64,000 bases of DNA from Nemophila menziesii. Lineage: Eukaryota; Streptophyta; Magnoliopsida; Boraginales; Hydrophyllaceae. Below, one piece after another: positions 30,701 to 40,985 of the stretch. The position numbers and the translations under genes were made by a program. Below the pieces are notes generated by a model, which was given only the letters and a program-made list of their open reading frames with translations, had not been told where the DNA came from and searched no databases. The number at the start of each line of letters is the position of its first letter. Positions within the stretch are counted from its first letter, which is position 1. The stretch spans positions 2,542,001-2,606,000 of the forward strand of contig JARWIR010000051.1 of the NCBI GenBank assembly GCA_029959085.1, given 5' to 3'.

Positions 30701-31850
30701 GGAAGAGGATAAATTAATTTGGCCTTTCTCGAAGGATGGAATTTATAGTACTAAATCAGGATACCATAAATTGGTGGAAAAGGAAGTACAAAATGAAGCG
30801 CAATCATCTTCTCAAGGTAAGCATGATAATAGTAATCTTTGGAGTATCATTTGGAAATCAAACGTTATGAACAAAGTTAGATCTTTTGGATGGAAAGTAT
30901 GTAATGGAGCATTACCTACCAAAAGAAATCTTAAAGTCAGGAAATGTGTTAAAGACGATACCTGCGAATGGTGTGAACTCGATAAAGAAGATATGGAACA
31001 TCTTTTCATAAAATGCCCGTTAAGTATGGCGATATGGGCCAACTCAAGGTTACAAATGCATATTGAAAAGGAGAAAAAATATCTCTTGGGAGATTGGTTA
31101 ATTGAAATGCGCAAGAAATATATTAAAAATGGATGGGATCAGAATGAATTTACCGCCTATTTTTTACTTACTTTATGGAACATATGGAAAGCGAAAATGA
31201 AGGGTTTTCATGAAAATACACCATGGATTATTAAGGACATTTTATTTAAGATTCATTCGGCTATGAACGACCTCTTTGCTAATAAGAATACTGTGGAAGG
31301 GGAACAAAAGAAAAGAAGTACATCAAGGGATGAAAAAGATAAGGATATTAAGCTAGAAAATAACCCAATACTAACAGACGATTCAGAATATATTTTCATG
31401 AGTGATGCTTCTTTTAAAAGAGAATATGAACCTGCAGGTCTAGCGACAATTGCAATTGACAAGGAAGGTAAAATTACTCACAAGATTATCTCCAGATCAT
31501 TCGTTAGAAGTCCTATTGAAGGTGAATGCTGGGCGGTCCTTCTTGCTATGAGAAAGGCTGCTATTTGTAATCTTCGGAGTGTTTCTTTTTACTCCGACAA
31601 CCTTGAACTGGTTCAAGGTATTTCTAAATGCACAGGTCTTCGATGGCAGATTTACCCTTTCATTGCCGAAATGAGGAGCTGGCTTTTGAAGTTCCCTTCC
31701 TGGAAGGTTAATTTTGTCAACAGGAAACTTAATAACGTTACGGATCTTACAGCAAAGAGTGCAAGGCGTAATATCGATATTTCTGCTTGGAAGAATGGCT
31801 CTTTAAGCGATTTTTATATTTTCCTTAAATCGTTGTATAAACGTTCTTAA
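27696..31850 (+). CDS. LINE ORF2: AP endonuclease, reverse transcriptase, zinc knuckle, RNase H (intact)
   Basis: ORF2 performs target-primed reverse transcription. I choose the start at 27696 (MDSVLVWNCRGA, 1384 residues): it overlaps the ORF1 stop as ATGGATAG and places the endonuclease motif at the usual N-terminal spot. An upstream in-frame Met at 27639 would add 19 residues. Endonuclease: WNCRGA (about 6), LLESKL, GDFND (about 139), SDHSP (about 224). RT: APGPDGLPGNFYQ (about 450), AFIKGRSIQDN, DMAKAYDQVNW (about 584), RGIRQGDPLSP and LLFADDALFF (about 688). Cys/His knuckle: CEWCELDKEDMEHLFIKC (about 1088). RNase H: FMSDASF (about 1232), EGECWAVL and YSDNLEL (about 1298), giving the D-E-D acidic set. 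All key residues are present, with no stops or frameshifts. Confidence 0.95.
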   Translation: MDSVLVWNCRGARAPSTKSMFKSLVSKFHISIACLLESKLRSSKLSSCSHFKAFGNSHVVEPRGRSFMSGGILLLWNDSVKLRVINSAPSFVIAEVMESNKDIWYLVCVYAPTCEKERSNLWKSLTNWYSKVDTPTLFIGDFNDISRTSEKMGKRGSNFDRILRFNNFINQNNLIDLPSKGCFYTWSNKRKGEENVKERLDRGLASLSWCENHPNASIQVPPAIGSDHSPLIVSMDTPKSRFEKYFMFESRWLENDKCKDFISKVWIGQGNALSIKDFCAKRDALCLALTGWSKQNFCNNRKLIDKYQRELTDLQNDQATETNWTKEKEIYEKLEEAWRQEEVYWADKARDQWIKKGDKNTKYFHAKTLFRRRINKISAIKNSNGYWTENEAEIKDIIRDYYMKLFTDKTGSQGADISQYIPNKVSDNLNEEITKLPDIDEIKKAVFDMSGSKAPGPDGLPGNFYQENWDVLKDDIFTIVNSFFKNNTPLNGLNDTLVTLIPKGEVQELVADYRPIACLNFSYKIISKILANRLQPIMDDLISPTQSAFIKGRSIQDNILIAQEISFFLKNKRKSNRHFAAVKIDMAKAYDQVNWDFLVQTLKAIGFCEKWVKWIYNCISSVSLQIKVNGQRLSKFSPTRGIRQGDPLSPLLFSILTESLIGLINYQCREGNIKGIKITRNCPSLTHLLFADDALFFINIDKNEIEAFKDTISRFCQASGQRINFQKSSILFSKGTPESVCEEVAKNLNVTRTSAFGKYLGIPFSLKRAKSENLNYIKDKLLNKTSSYFANILSDGGKEVLIKAVLQAIPNYAMSIFEFPKSLCKKLSGIVANFWWDSNSKKRIHWVKWKKIARAKSIGGIGFRDFQKMNMALLAKQAWRIMNNPNSLVAKVLKGIYSPFDNLLNAKLSNKRSWSWTSIYKGIQFIKQHSIWRIGNGLNINIWSQNWIGNNITLEKPAGCKVDIVAQLFNEDMTAWNMELLRQLFPPNIVSDICKIPILLLKEEDKLIWPFSKDGIYSTKSGYHKLVEKEVQNEAQSSSQGKHDNSNLWSIIWKSNVMNKVRSFGWKVCNGALPTKRNLKVRKCVKDDTCEWCELDKEDMEHLFIKCPLSMAIWANSRLQMHIEKEKKYLLGDWLIEMRKKYIKNGWDQNEFTAYFLLTLWNIWKAKMKGFHENTPWIIKDILFKIHSAMNDLFANKNTVEGEQKKRSTSRDEKDKDIKLENNPILTDDSEYIFMSDASFKREYEPAGLATIAIDKEGKITHKIISRSFVRSPIEGECWAVLLAMRKAAICNLRSVSFYSDNLELVQGISKCTGLRWQIYPFIAEMRSWLLKFPSWKVNFVNRKLNNVTDLTAKSARRNIDISAWKNGSLSDFYIFLKSLYKRS

Positions 31851-31897
31851 TTTGCTTTCTTTTGACAAAAAAAAAAAATGACTTGGACACAAGCTTT

Positions 31898-32020
31898 TTT
31901 TTTTTTTGAATACATGAGAGAGCCACATTGGACTCGGAGTAAATGACTCCAATGAGATTCGATCCCAGGACCTCTTGATCTCTGCGGAGTAACCTAACCA
32001 CTAGGCCAACTATCGATCTC
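31898..32020 (-). mobile_element. tRNA-derived SINE
   Basis: The minus strand starts GATCGATAGTTGGCCTAGTG, carries an A-box-like TGGCCTAGTGGTTAGG and a B-box-like GGGATCGAATC, and ends in an A tail (T run on the plus strand at 31895-31907). Flanking direct repeats are ACACAAGCTTT (31887-31897 and 32021-32031); copy A has the single site near 6112. It does not fold into a proper tRNA over its length, so it is a SINE rather than a tRNA gene. Its TSD overlaps the 3' TSD of the LINE by two bases. Such SINEs are mobilised by LINE enzymes. Confidence 0.8.
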
Positions 32021-32689
32021 ACACAAGCTTTCGTATAAGCTTATAATCAGTTTTGCATATATGGTTAGATGACAAAAATAGTAATATCAAAGATTTTAAA
32101 AAAAGTGAGTTGTGATAATTTTTATTTAAAAGAATCTGAGTTTGTAACTTTTTTTATAAGAAAAAATTACTAGCATTTTTGAAATATATTGGTGTTTTAA
32201 ATTTTTTGTATTTTTTGGTGTGTGTTTAATTTTATCCAACATATAAATTTGATGATAATAATGATATTTTCTTATTTTTAAAAAAAGATTTAAGTTATTG
32301 AATTTTTACATAAAATAAAACGTCACATTTTCAAAAAAAATCGACAGTTTCTGGTCTTGTCCTTCAGTTATTAGGCTATATAACCTATTTATGAAGAACT
32401 GGTTCATATAATTTTTTTACACTTCAACCTTTTAGCATTCTTACAACTTTTCCTCTCCAAATTCTACCTAAGAGGCTTTATCACAAACCGTTATTGATTT
32501 GAGTATATTAGAGTCGTATCGGTATACTTTTCCCCATGGGGTAATAACACACATTTTTATTTGTACAAGATTGAATTGTAATTTTTGGTAGATTGAATAA
32601 GATTTATTTGGTTGACAAAAAAAAAAGATTTATTTAGTTGTGATGTGGTTCCATTTTAACATAACATGTGGAGAATACGCTTTACGCTC

Positions 32690-32885
32690 TATCAGGATGA
32701 TTTCTTTGTTAATCCAAAAATGACTATGAGCGTGCCTATAAATCATAACATGTATTTCTAGTTAGGAGTAAATATTGTCCAAAGGAATGGTATCTTTATT
32801 GATCCAAAAATGACTATGATCGTGCTTATAAATCATAACATGTATATCTAGTTAGGAGTAAATATCGTCCCAAAGGAATGCCCTA
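32690..32885. repeat. Local tandem duplication in copy B
   Basis: A unit containing AATCCAAAAATGACTATGA, CGTGC(C/T)TATAAATCATAACA and TAGTTAGGAGTAAATAT occurs at about 32708 and again at about 32810. Copy A has it once (about 7150-7230). The tandem copy therefore arose after the segmental duplication. Confidence 0.75.
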
Positions 32886-33666
32886 AGAAAGGGCAGAAAG
32901 GAGTTTAATTTGTTTTAACATACTATACTTAGTATAGAAAAATGTAAATACATTAAAAAAAACTTAAATGTAAGTCTATTTTCATAACCTATTCTATTTC
33001 AACTATGCTATTGGTTATCACAATATAACTAAAAAGAGTAATGATATGTATCACATTCTTTTCTTTTACTTTTATATCACCTATTGTGTGAAAGTTATAA
33101 ACATTTCTTTTTCTCCATATGTGCGCGCACGACTAGAAGGATGATAAATAACATTTCTCAACTAAAAACTGTTTTTACAATTTCTTTCTAATAACTAATA
33201 ACCATTAAAAAAATCTCAAAATTCATCTTAATTCTTTTAGATAAATCACCCTCAGTATTTTAGACATTTTTCTCAAGTTTCCTTTCCATTTATAATTTTT
33301 ATTATTATTACTTTCAGCTTATAATTAGATAAAATATGAAATATATATAATAAAATCAAATAAAGGATATTCACTTATTAGTTTTGGTCAAAAGATATCA
33401 TTTAAATTTTACTTTCTATTTTTTTATTGATTTTATTAAATACTCTATGTGTTTTTATAACCATAATTTACCAATTTGAACTCCACCTTTAATGAATAAA
33501 ATAAAATTACAGCCTAAATTTGATTAATCAAATATTTGGAAATCTAATTATGTTATTTGTTTAGAAAAAAATAAAAGTAAAAGTAAAAATAAAAATAATG
33601 ATACAATGGTGTGGTGTATGTTTCTTAAAATGAAATTAAACATATTGATAAATATGGTATTTTAAT

Positions 33667-34960
33667 GGGTAAATTTTCGGTAAAACCCTTGATTTTTATC
33701 CAAAGTGCCCCTATCTTTAAAATTCTCTTCGATGGCTTTTCAACTTTATTTTTTTTGTCACAATTAGCCTTTTTTGAAAAAAAGTTATCAGTTGACCGTT
33801 AGTCAATGACGTGTGCCAGTCTGCTCCATCTAAGCACAACGTCACCATCAATTACATGTCATTAATTTTTTTTATACCTTTGTCTCCTTCTTGGCCGCTT
33901 CACCATCATCAATCGAACCCAAATTAAGGTTCAAAATAACAAGAAGCAAATACTACTCACCAGTCTCCTTCAAATACTTCTAAGTCCAATTGTATTTTAT
34001 AAAGATTAATCCGGCTCTTCCCAGATTCTTATATGTCATCCCTCCCAGTTCCCCTTTAGCTAAAACATATAAATAATCTCTCAATTACATAAACAGCTGC
34101 ATAAGGGGAGATGAAGAAATCACTAGAAAACCTCAATTTAAGCATACAGCAAAAACACCAACAAAATTGCAGAAATACAACTTAAAATTGGAGATGATGA
34201 AGATGAAGGTGGATGGGTGATTTCAGTGGCCCCATATCTCTTCCCGGCCACCATGTTCCGTTTCTTCTCTGAACCCACACGAGGCTTCGGTGGAGGAGTA
34301 TTTCAGTGGGCCCTATAACTCTTACTCGATCGATATTAAGATCTGATCCTCCTCTCTTTGTTTATTTTCTTTTCTTTGTTGCATGAGTGGTTGAGCATCA
34401 TCACGTCTGTATGTATAGTACAAACCTTTGCAAGCATTTTTAAGATAGGAAAACTATGAACAGAATGATGGCCTCCCATTAAGATCTCACCATTGTCAAT
34501 TCATATCTTTCCAGGGGTTTTATATGACCTTGTTTATTTGGATCGGAACTTATTTTATTTTGAGTTAATTGTATTATAAGTCCCTAGGATTCGTAGATTT
34601 TACTAGAACATGACAATTATAATATTTGGGTACTTTGATTTTTGATGGAGTAGCAAAGCCGGTTGATGATGGTAGAGAATTAATACGAGCGGCAGCGATT
34701 TTCTTGTGACAGAGGAAGAAGAAGAAGATAGGTTTAAAAAAATAATGAGGTGTAAATGCCGATAACGTGGAGTAGACGTGGCGGTGAGGTGGCATTGACG
34801 TGACGCCAGATGACATTGACTAGCGGTCAACTACAAAAAATTTAAATAAAGACTAACTGTGACAAAAAATTAAGTTAGAGGACCACTGAGAGGATTTTAA
34901 AAATAAAGGACGGCTACTGTATTTTGGGTAAAGATCAAGGGTTTCACGAAAATTTTATCC
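33667..34960. mobile_element. Mutator-like foldback element, copy B counterpart of 12887-14272
   Basis: Same element and same position as in copy A, with arms starting GGGTAAATTTTCGG and ending GAAAATTTTATCC. The TSD has diverged (TATTTTAAT at the left, TAATTTAAT at 34961-34969). Arms and interior carry small deletions relative to copy A; for example, the stretch around TGCCAGTCTGCTCC is shorter. Two short open frames at 34574-34830 are spurious. Confidence 0.82.
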
Positions 34961-35893
34961 TAATTTAATTGATATACAATCATCAAACATTATGTTGAAA
35001 GAATTTAACAAAAGTTTTATTTGTATATAATACCAAAATTAATGTCATTAAGTTGAAGTTAAAAATTAAAATATTACAATTTATAAGAATAATTTAAGAA
35101 GTGTAAATATTTAGAACATACAAATTTCATACAATTAGAAATTTAATTTTTTTTCTTTTTATGAAAATATTAACTTATATCTTAATTTTTTTATATAAGT
35201 TATAATTATTATTAACTCAACATTTATTTATATATACGTCAATTGTAGTATATCTTTCCTATAAATACATATTATATATGTATAGTGATTTTAAAGGTCT
35301 ATATATAGTTTTTTTTTTTTGGACGGGGTCTATATATAGTTAAAAGGCATTTTTTTTGTCAACTGATATCTAAAAACTCTACAATATTGTATTAGTTTTA
35401 TTTAAATTTTGAATGTTTAATAAATCTACTGTTTATTTAAGTAAAAATGAGATGTAATGTGAAGAAGAAATTTTAAATTATTTCAATTATCCTATAAATG
35501 AAGAATCTAAATGCTAATAAAATATTGGGATCATACTTCTTAGACTTTCATGGAATATCAAGTCTCTTAATTAAAAAAAATCGAGACATGTCACTAATTC
35601 CACTCTTAAATTACTCTTAAATATTCTGCACCCAAACTTAAAAGAATCTCTTTCATGTTTTTTTGTTAACTTTTAGTATAAATAATTCCTACTAAAATAA
35701 AGGTTTAGATTTAAAGTTTTGTTTATAACCTTCAAATTACCATGTCTGTCTTTGTATTTGTTCTACAGTGATTAAATCAATTTGTTCATATAGCAAACAA
35801 TTATTTAAAGGTTTATACCACTATTTAAACTTTTATTAAGGTTTCAAGCATAAGTGTGCATGACCAGGGTCTTATTTTTGAAGACTCAAAACT

Positions 35894-37237
35894 GGGAAAT
35901 ACTTACGTAAATCTAGACTACGGCTCATCTTGTAGTTTTATATTAAAATAATAACATTGTTTTGTTTAATTAAGTGAAGTCTATAAATGTAACGGTTTTT
36001 TTGGTTATATTTGGTTTAGTGATCATCTAGTATTTGTAAAAAGAAAAGTAAAAATATTTATATTATATAAATTTTTATTTTTTTTAAATATTATTAGAAT
36101 TTGATTAAAAAGAGTTAAATACAGTTAAAAAAATTAATTAAAATGTAAGGTTATGAAAAATCAAGTAATTAGCAAAATAACTCGAGATTATATTGAAAAA
36201 ATCAAACTTTGTTCATTTATTTAAAACAAAATCAAGATTTAGTAAAAAAAATTTAGGAAAAAAAAGTTTGTTCGAACTCCTTTATAAAGTACTCATTTAT
36301 ATTTGTATAAATTATTTTTTTATTAACTATAATTTTTATTTTCGATATTTTTTTCCATCAATATCACAATTCATATTAGAGCTGAGTTCGGATCGATTAA
36401 ACAAACTGTACCACTTCTTTACTGAATATACCCTAACAAGGCCGGGTTTTATCACTTTTAGTTCAAATACAACCTCCAAAGGAATCATGATCAATTTTGG
36501 TAATTCAAATTCAACCCAAAAAGGAATCGATTTTAAAAATGATTTTTACCCAAAGATGAGATGTATCTGGATATATTATTTACCCTTATTAAACCAAACC
36601 TAACATTACCCCGTGGCCAACCGACTAGTAAGGATAGGTTCTAGATAATTTGTTAGTTTTTTTTACAAAGCGGTCTTCTAGGGTCTATTCAGTAAAGAAG
36701 CGATACGGTTTGTTTAATCGGTCCGAACTCAGCTCTAATATGAAATACGAATTGTGATATTGATGAAAAAGAAAAAAGTATCAAAAATAAAAATCATAGT
36801 TAATATTAAGTTTTGATAAAATAATAATTAACACTTTATAAATATAAATGAATACTTTATAAAGGAGTTCGAACAAACTTTTTTTTCCTAACAAATTTTT
36901 ACTAAATCTTGATTTTGTTTAAATAAACGAACGAGTTTTGATTTTTTTAGTATAATCTCGAGTTATATTTTGCGAACTACTTGATTTTTTTCATAACCTT
37001 ACATTTTAATTAAAAAAAATTTAATTGTATTTAACTTTTTTTATTAAGTTCCAATAATATTTAATATTACAAATAGAAAATAAAATTTATATGATATAAA
37101 TATTCTTACTTTCTTCTTACAAATAATAGATGACCAAACAAACCGTTACTCCTCCAAAATAATAAACAAAACCATATTATTATTTTAATACAAAACTACA
37201 AGATGAGCCGTGGTCTAGGTTTACCTAAGTATTTCCC
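35894..37237. mobile_element. Long foldback element with 9-bp TSD, private to copy B
   Basis: The 1344-bp element lies between perfect CTCAAAACT repeats (35885-35893 and 37238-37246); copy A has the single site at about 15360. The ends are GGGAAATACTTA and TAAGTATTTCCC. Inverted arms of about 560 and 556 bases extend inwards to about 36455 and 36682, leaving a spacer of about 227 bases. Arms share CTCATCTTGTAGTTTT, TTAGAGCTGAGTTCGGA and CGATTAAACAAAC. The 136-codon frame at 36193-36603 is mostly in an arm and resembles no known protein. Non-autonomous, Mutator-like by TSD. Confidence 0.88.
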
Positions 37238-37330
37238 CTCAAAACTAGTATAAAGAAAACATCAATAACAATACTATTTTTAAGACTCGGTCATATTTAA
37301 ATATAAAAACATTGTTTTCTATTTTTTTCT

Positions 37331-38545
37331 TCTTACTTTTCTTTAATTTTTCATTTTTTCAATATTTTTCTCAATTATTCATTGTTATTTTCATGCATTG
37401 TTTGCTAATTTATTTTAATATTTCAATTTTTATTGATTATATCTTTTTTATAAGATGCATTGTTCAATGATTCATGATATTAATTATTTGGTTGGTCGGT
37501 AGCGAAGCCAGGATTTTACATTAGGGGTTTGAGAGCAACGTCCCCAAAAAAAAAATTAACCGTATTTGCACGATAGGTCTATATATTATGCAAAACTGCA
37601 ATATAAGTCAGGATATTAATTATTTGATAAATTTATTTTTTATATAAAATAATAATATATATTTTGCTGTTAAAAATATAAGATCCTATAAATAAAATAA
37701 TTTAAAGTCTAATTAAATAAATTTTAAAAGTTAGAGAGAGCAAAATAAATATTTTATAAAAAACTTAAGTGTTAAATAATTGTAATTTTAAAAAAAATTA
37801 AGTTAGTTATTATATTAAAACCAAGGGGCCATGGACTACACAACATATCTCCGCCCTTGTGTTTCGTGTTCATCGTTTTCATTTAATTATTCATCTTTTT
37901 GTTTATGTTTTAAGCTCACAGATTATGTATAAATTCACACATTGTTTACTGATTATGTATAAATTTATCATTTCATAATTTGTTATCCTTATCAATTCAT
38001 ATATTGTTCATCATTATTTTATTTCTCCTTCTTCATCTATCTTTCTCTATTTTGTATACTTAGTGTTTTTTTCCCTTTTTTTGCCTTTGTTGATGAAATT
38101 TTAATTGTAAAAACTTTCTATCTCGTTACGTTAAATTTTAAAAACCAGACTTAACCCTAAAAGCGGTCGCTGTCGTCGGCGGTCCTTGCTGGCGATGGCG
38201 ACTCCCCCTTCTCACCTTTTCTGTTTCCTTTTTTGTCATCCTCCTTTTCCTTCTCTTTCTTTGTGACTTTTTCTTTCCTCACCCTTTTGTTTCCCATCCA
38301 GTCGCTGACGTAACATCCATCAGTAGTTTCATTTCTAGATGGCAAATCCTCTAGTCAAAGCTCGTCGGACTGAAGTCTCTCTCAGCGCTGCTTGTTTCGC
38401 CAAAGAGTGGTTGTGGTGGGCTTCGTGGGCCCGGTCCTATTTGGGTCATTAACTTGCGGATCTGGAAGATAGTTGGATCTCTTAAACGTTTCGAATATTT
38501 GTGGATTTGGGGAATGTTTCTTCCATTGGGCCAAAATGGGTTGTG
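37331..38545. other. No gene seen; degraded repeats
   Basis: AT-rich sequence holding a degraded repeat at about 37495-37890. It begins GTAGCGAAGCCAGGATTTTA and contains the partner of 3560-3760. 38160-38345 is a pyrimidine-rich tract with a Lys/Glu-rich open frame on the minus strand that looks compositional. No supported gene. Confidence 0.5.
37690..37885. repeat. Dispersed repeat, partner at 3560-3760
   Basis: Shares TCTAATTAAATAAATTTTAA, a TTAAGTTAGTTAT block, GGGGCCAT, ACACAACATA and GTGTTTCGT with the copy at 3560-3760. Family unknown. Confidence 0.5.
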
Positions 38546-38686
38546 TCAGTTGAAACCTAGAGTTGCAAACTGCGTTAACATCCCTAGATCAGGCCTAAAT
38601 TTAGCGGTTTGGATTTCTGGAGCGCGAATTCCGCGTGGTTGCACTCTAAATTTGATGGGTAGCTCAAGTCTCCTTGGATTCTCCAT
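38546..38686 (-). pseudogene. Truncated Athila-type gag start
   Basis: Reading left from ATG 38686, 46 codons encode a gag N-terminus with FRVQPRGIRAPEIQTAKFRP, then a TGA at 38546-38548. The same region in the plus-strand element at 60624 reads FRVQLRGIRTLEIQAANFRP, so the family is the same. The usual 250 or more further residues are missing; only the LTR, primer site and this stub remain. It lies about 100 bases downstream of the primer site, the normal distance for this family. Confidence 0.75.
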
Positions 38687-38784
38687 CTGTAACTATCTAT
38701 AAAACAAAAACTAAAAAGACAAAAGCGTAAAATAGAACTAACTGAAATAAAAGCACAAGATATATGCACAAGGACTAACGATGT

Positions 38785-38804
38785 AGTCCCCGGCAGCGGC
38801 GCCA
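38785..38804 (-). other. Primer binding site of the minus-strand gypsy element
   Basis: The minus strand reads TGGCGCCGCTGCCGGGGACT, six bases after the LTR end ACACCA. This is the TGGCGCCGTTGCCGGGGA type of site of plant Athila/Tat gypsy elements (tRNA-Asp family). Confidence 0.85.
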
Positions 38805-38810
38805 AAAACT

Positions 38811-40312
38811 TGGTGTCGCCTAGGGTGTGATAAAAAGATGATATAAATAACGTGCAAATAAACACCCTAGACTAGCACGGTTCTGCAAGTATACAGATCG
38901 TGTGCAAGTTTTAATGATTAAGTAAGATTCGTTCCGTAGAGACTACGAAGGTTAGGGGAATCTTATGCAATAATCAAGTGCAGATATAAAAATCTAGAAC
39001 AAATAAAACGCAGAAAAAGTAAAGACAAATAGATATTTATTTGGTTTTCAATTAACTAAATTAAACTAATAAATTAAAGACAGAAATTTAAATGCAAGAG
39101 AAGAAGTAGTATGAGAATATAGCTTGAGTAAATAGCATGCAATCCCCACTAGTTTTGCCGTTCTAAACATGTAAGGGTGAATTATGTAATATTTCAATAA
39201 TCGGTTCCAATTGCGCTAGGTAGTTTTAAATAGGTTTTACCTGTGTCAATAAGGATTCTAAGCAAACTGTTCTTGCAATTGGTAAATAGCAATACACTAA
39301 ACCATAGTGATTATCTAGTTAGGTTGATTTGTCAGATCTAAATTGAACACTAGACGTTATGTGCTAAACAGGTAATTAAACACCGTTGTCAATGGTAACC
39401 TAACTACTAGATGGTAATTTTATATGGGCGCGCTTCCACAAGAACAAAGAATATAAATCCAAACACATAAACAGAGAATAAAAACAATAATTCAATTTAA
39501 AACATAGAATTCCCAAATTAGGTCAACCAAAACTAGGGTTCATACATATATGCTAAAACTCAAGCTAATGGAAATTTAGTTCATACTAATGGAAGAAAAG
39601 AAAGAAATTACAAATTCAAAGGTAGAAGAAGACATTATTGATGCACAGCTCCCTCCAGACTTATTTTCTTGTGTTGTAAGCTTCCTCTTGGCTTAGGGTT
39701 TATTCAAGGATGATTTTCTAGTGTTAAGAGGCTGTATTTATAGTGTATAGGTTGACGTACACGTTTTCTTGAAGGAAAAGGTAATTATGGGCTCCAAGCC
39801 CAACTCATATTTGTAGCCCAAAAATATGCAATCAGCCCCGCTTTTGTTTTGGTCCTAGAAGCTTTAATACTTATCCGTTTGATGCGTATGAGTATACTAA
39901 ATTTATTGTCTCGGAAAGATATTCAACTTTGCTCTTGACCGTTTCTCCAAATTCCTCACCGTTTTTAAGATATAAGTTGATTTGTGGTCGTAGGTGCAGA
40001 AATTCAGATTTAAGGCAGCTTTTCCTTTTCCATGTTTTCAGCTTTTACTTCCTTATCTTCAATTTTCATGTTTATCTTCTTTCATTTAGCTCTTTGAACC
40101 AACTTGGACTCTAATTAATTACCATATATCTCTAAAGCTTCACACTAAATAAATAATTAAACCTAATATGCTCTAAAAATAATAATTAATTAATTCAAAA
40201 CCCAAAATAGGAAAGTGTACTGATTCAAGCTAAATTCGACCTATAAACTAATAAATACGCCTAAAATGATGTCTCAGAAATAGATTTTATTATCACAAAT
40301 GAGGAGACATCA
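38811..40312 (-). repeat. Athila-type gypsy LTR, minus strand
   Basis: 1502 bp from TGATGTCTCC (40312 leftward) to CGACACCA (38811). It is the same family as 59013-60492, sharing the TGATGTCTC start, a GAGACATCATTTTAG block and the CACCCTA...GACACCA end. The second LTR and body are missing; only the primer site and a gag stub follow. Confidence 0.85.
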
Positions 40313-40324
40313 AAATCATTCGAA

Positions 40325-40985
40325 GCATTTTTAGTTGTTGTTTGGTGGGATAATTCCCACCAAATAAAAACAGTTTAATACTTTCATGACATTCAACCAA
40401 CTGTTAAATTTTGATATCCTATGCATGCACTTCTAATCTTAACATTCCGTAAGTAATTTATTTGCAATCATTCATTCATTTGGTGGTACAATTATCAACA
40501 ATTGAAAAATATCATTCTAAGTATTTTTAGTTATTTTTTGGTTGGACAATTTCCACAAAATAACAACAGTTTGAGACTTTTCATTTCATTCAATTAATTT
40601 TTAAATTTTACTATCATATGCATGGATTTCTAATCTTCACAGTCTATAAGTGGTTTACTTGCAATCATTCATTCATTTGGTGGTACAATTTCCACAAAAA
40701 CATCAAGAACTGAGCCCAACAATTCTAATTTATTCAATTGTTGTTGTTTGGTGGGACAATTACCACTGAATATCAATACCTGAATGCAATCATATTAAGT
40801 ATCCAGTTGTTATTATTTGGTTTGCCAATTTCCACCAAATCAGAGCAACTTAATACTTTCATGTCATTCAATCAACTTGTAAATTTTACTTTCCTATTCA
40901 TGCACTTCCAATCTTCACCGTCCATAAGTGTTGTTACTTGCAATTTTTAAATCAAATTACTACAAAATTAATTAATCAACCAAGT
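40325..40985. repeat. Imperfect tandem repeat, unit about 195 bases
   Basis: Three to four diverged units recur. TTTTTAGTTGTTGTTTGGTG, ACAATTTCCACCAAAT, ACTTTCAT-CATTCAATCAAC, ATGCACTTCTAATCTTCAC and CAATCATTCATTCATTTGGT return at about 40330, 40527 and 40800, with an extra insertion before the third. A weaker trace continues to about 41110. No coding potential. Confidence 0.75.

Larger units (their letters stand above)
25272..31877 (+). mobile_element. Full-length, apparently intact LINE with an unusual ORF1
   Basis: The insertion is bounded by perfect 11-bp TSDs ATGACTTGGAC (25261-25271 and 31878-31888). Copy A carries the unoccupied site AATGACCTGAGACACAAGC near 6099. The element has a 122-bp 5' UTR, ORF1 (25394-27703), ORF2 (27696-31850), a 16-base 3' UTR and an A tail of about 11-12 bases ending at 31877. 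Both frames are open. It is therefore a young, non-truncated insertion. Confidence 0.93.
24776..37330. repeat. Segmental duplication, copy B (partner 4597-15450)
   Basis: This is collinear with copy A, same strand, about 20.2 kb downstream. Insertions private to this copy are the LINE 25272-31877, the SINE 31898-32020 and the foldback element 35894-37237; copy A shows each empty site. Copy B is probably the parent because the upstream ARM exons a and b precede it and its exon c has no stop. Homology fades near 37330, after ACATTGTTTTC. Confidence 0.85.

Noticed and set aside
31898..32020. tRNA gene
   Set aside because: It has A- and B-box-like motifs but no cloverleaf over its length. The A tail and the 11-bp TSD identify a SINE.
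36193..36603. 136-codon open frame inside the long foldback element
   Set aside because: It covers one inverted arm and part of the spacer. It is Phe/Tyr/Asn-rich as expected from AT-rich DNA, and it resembles no protein. The matching right arm is not open in the same way.
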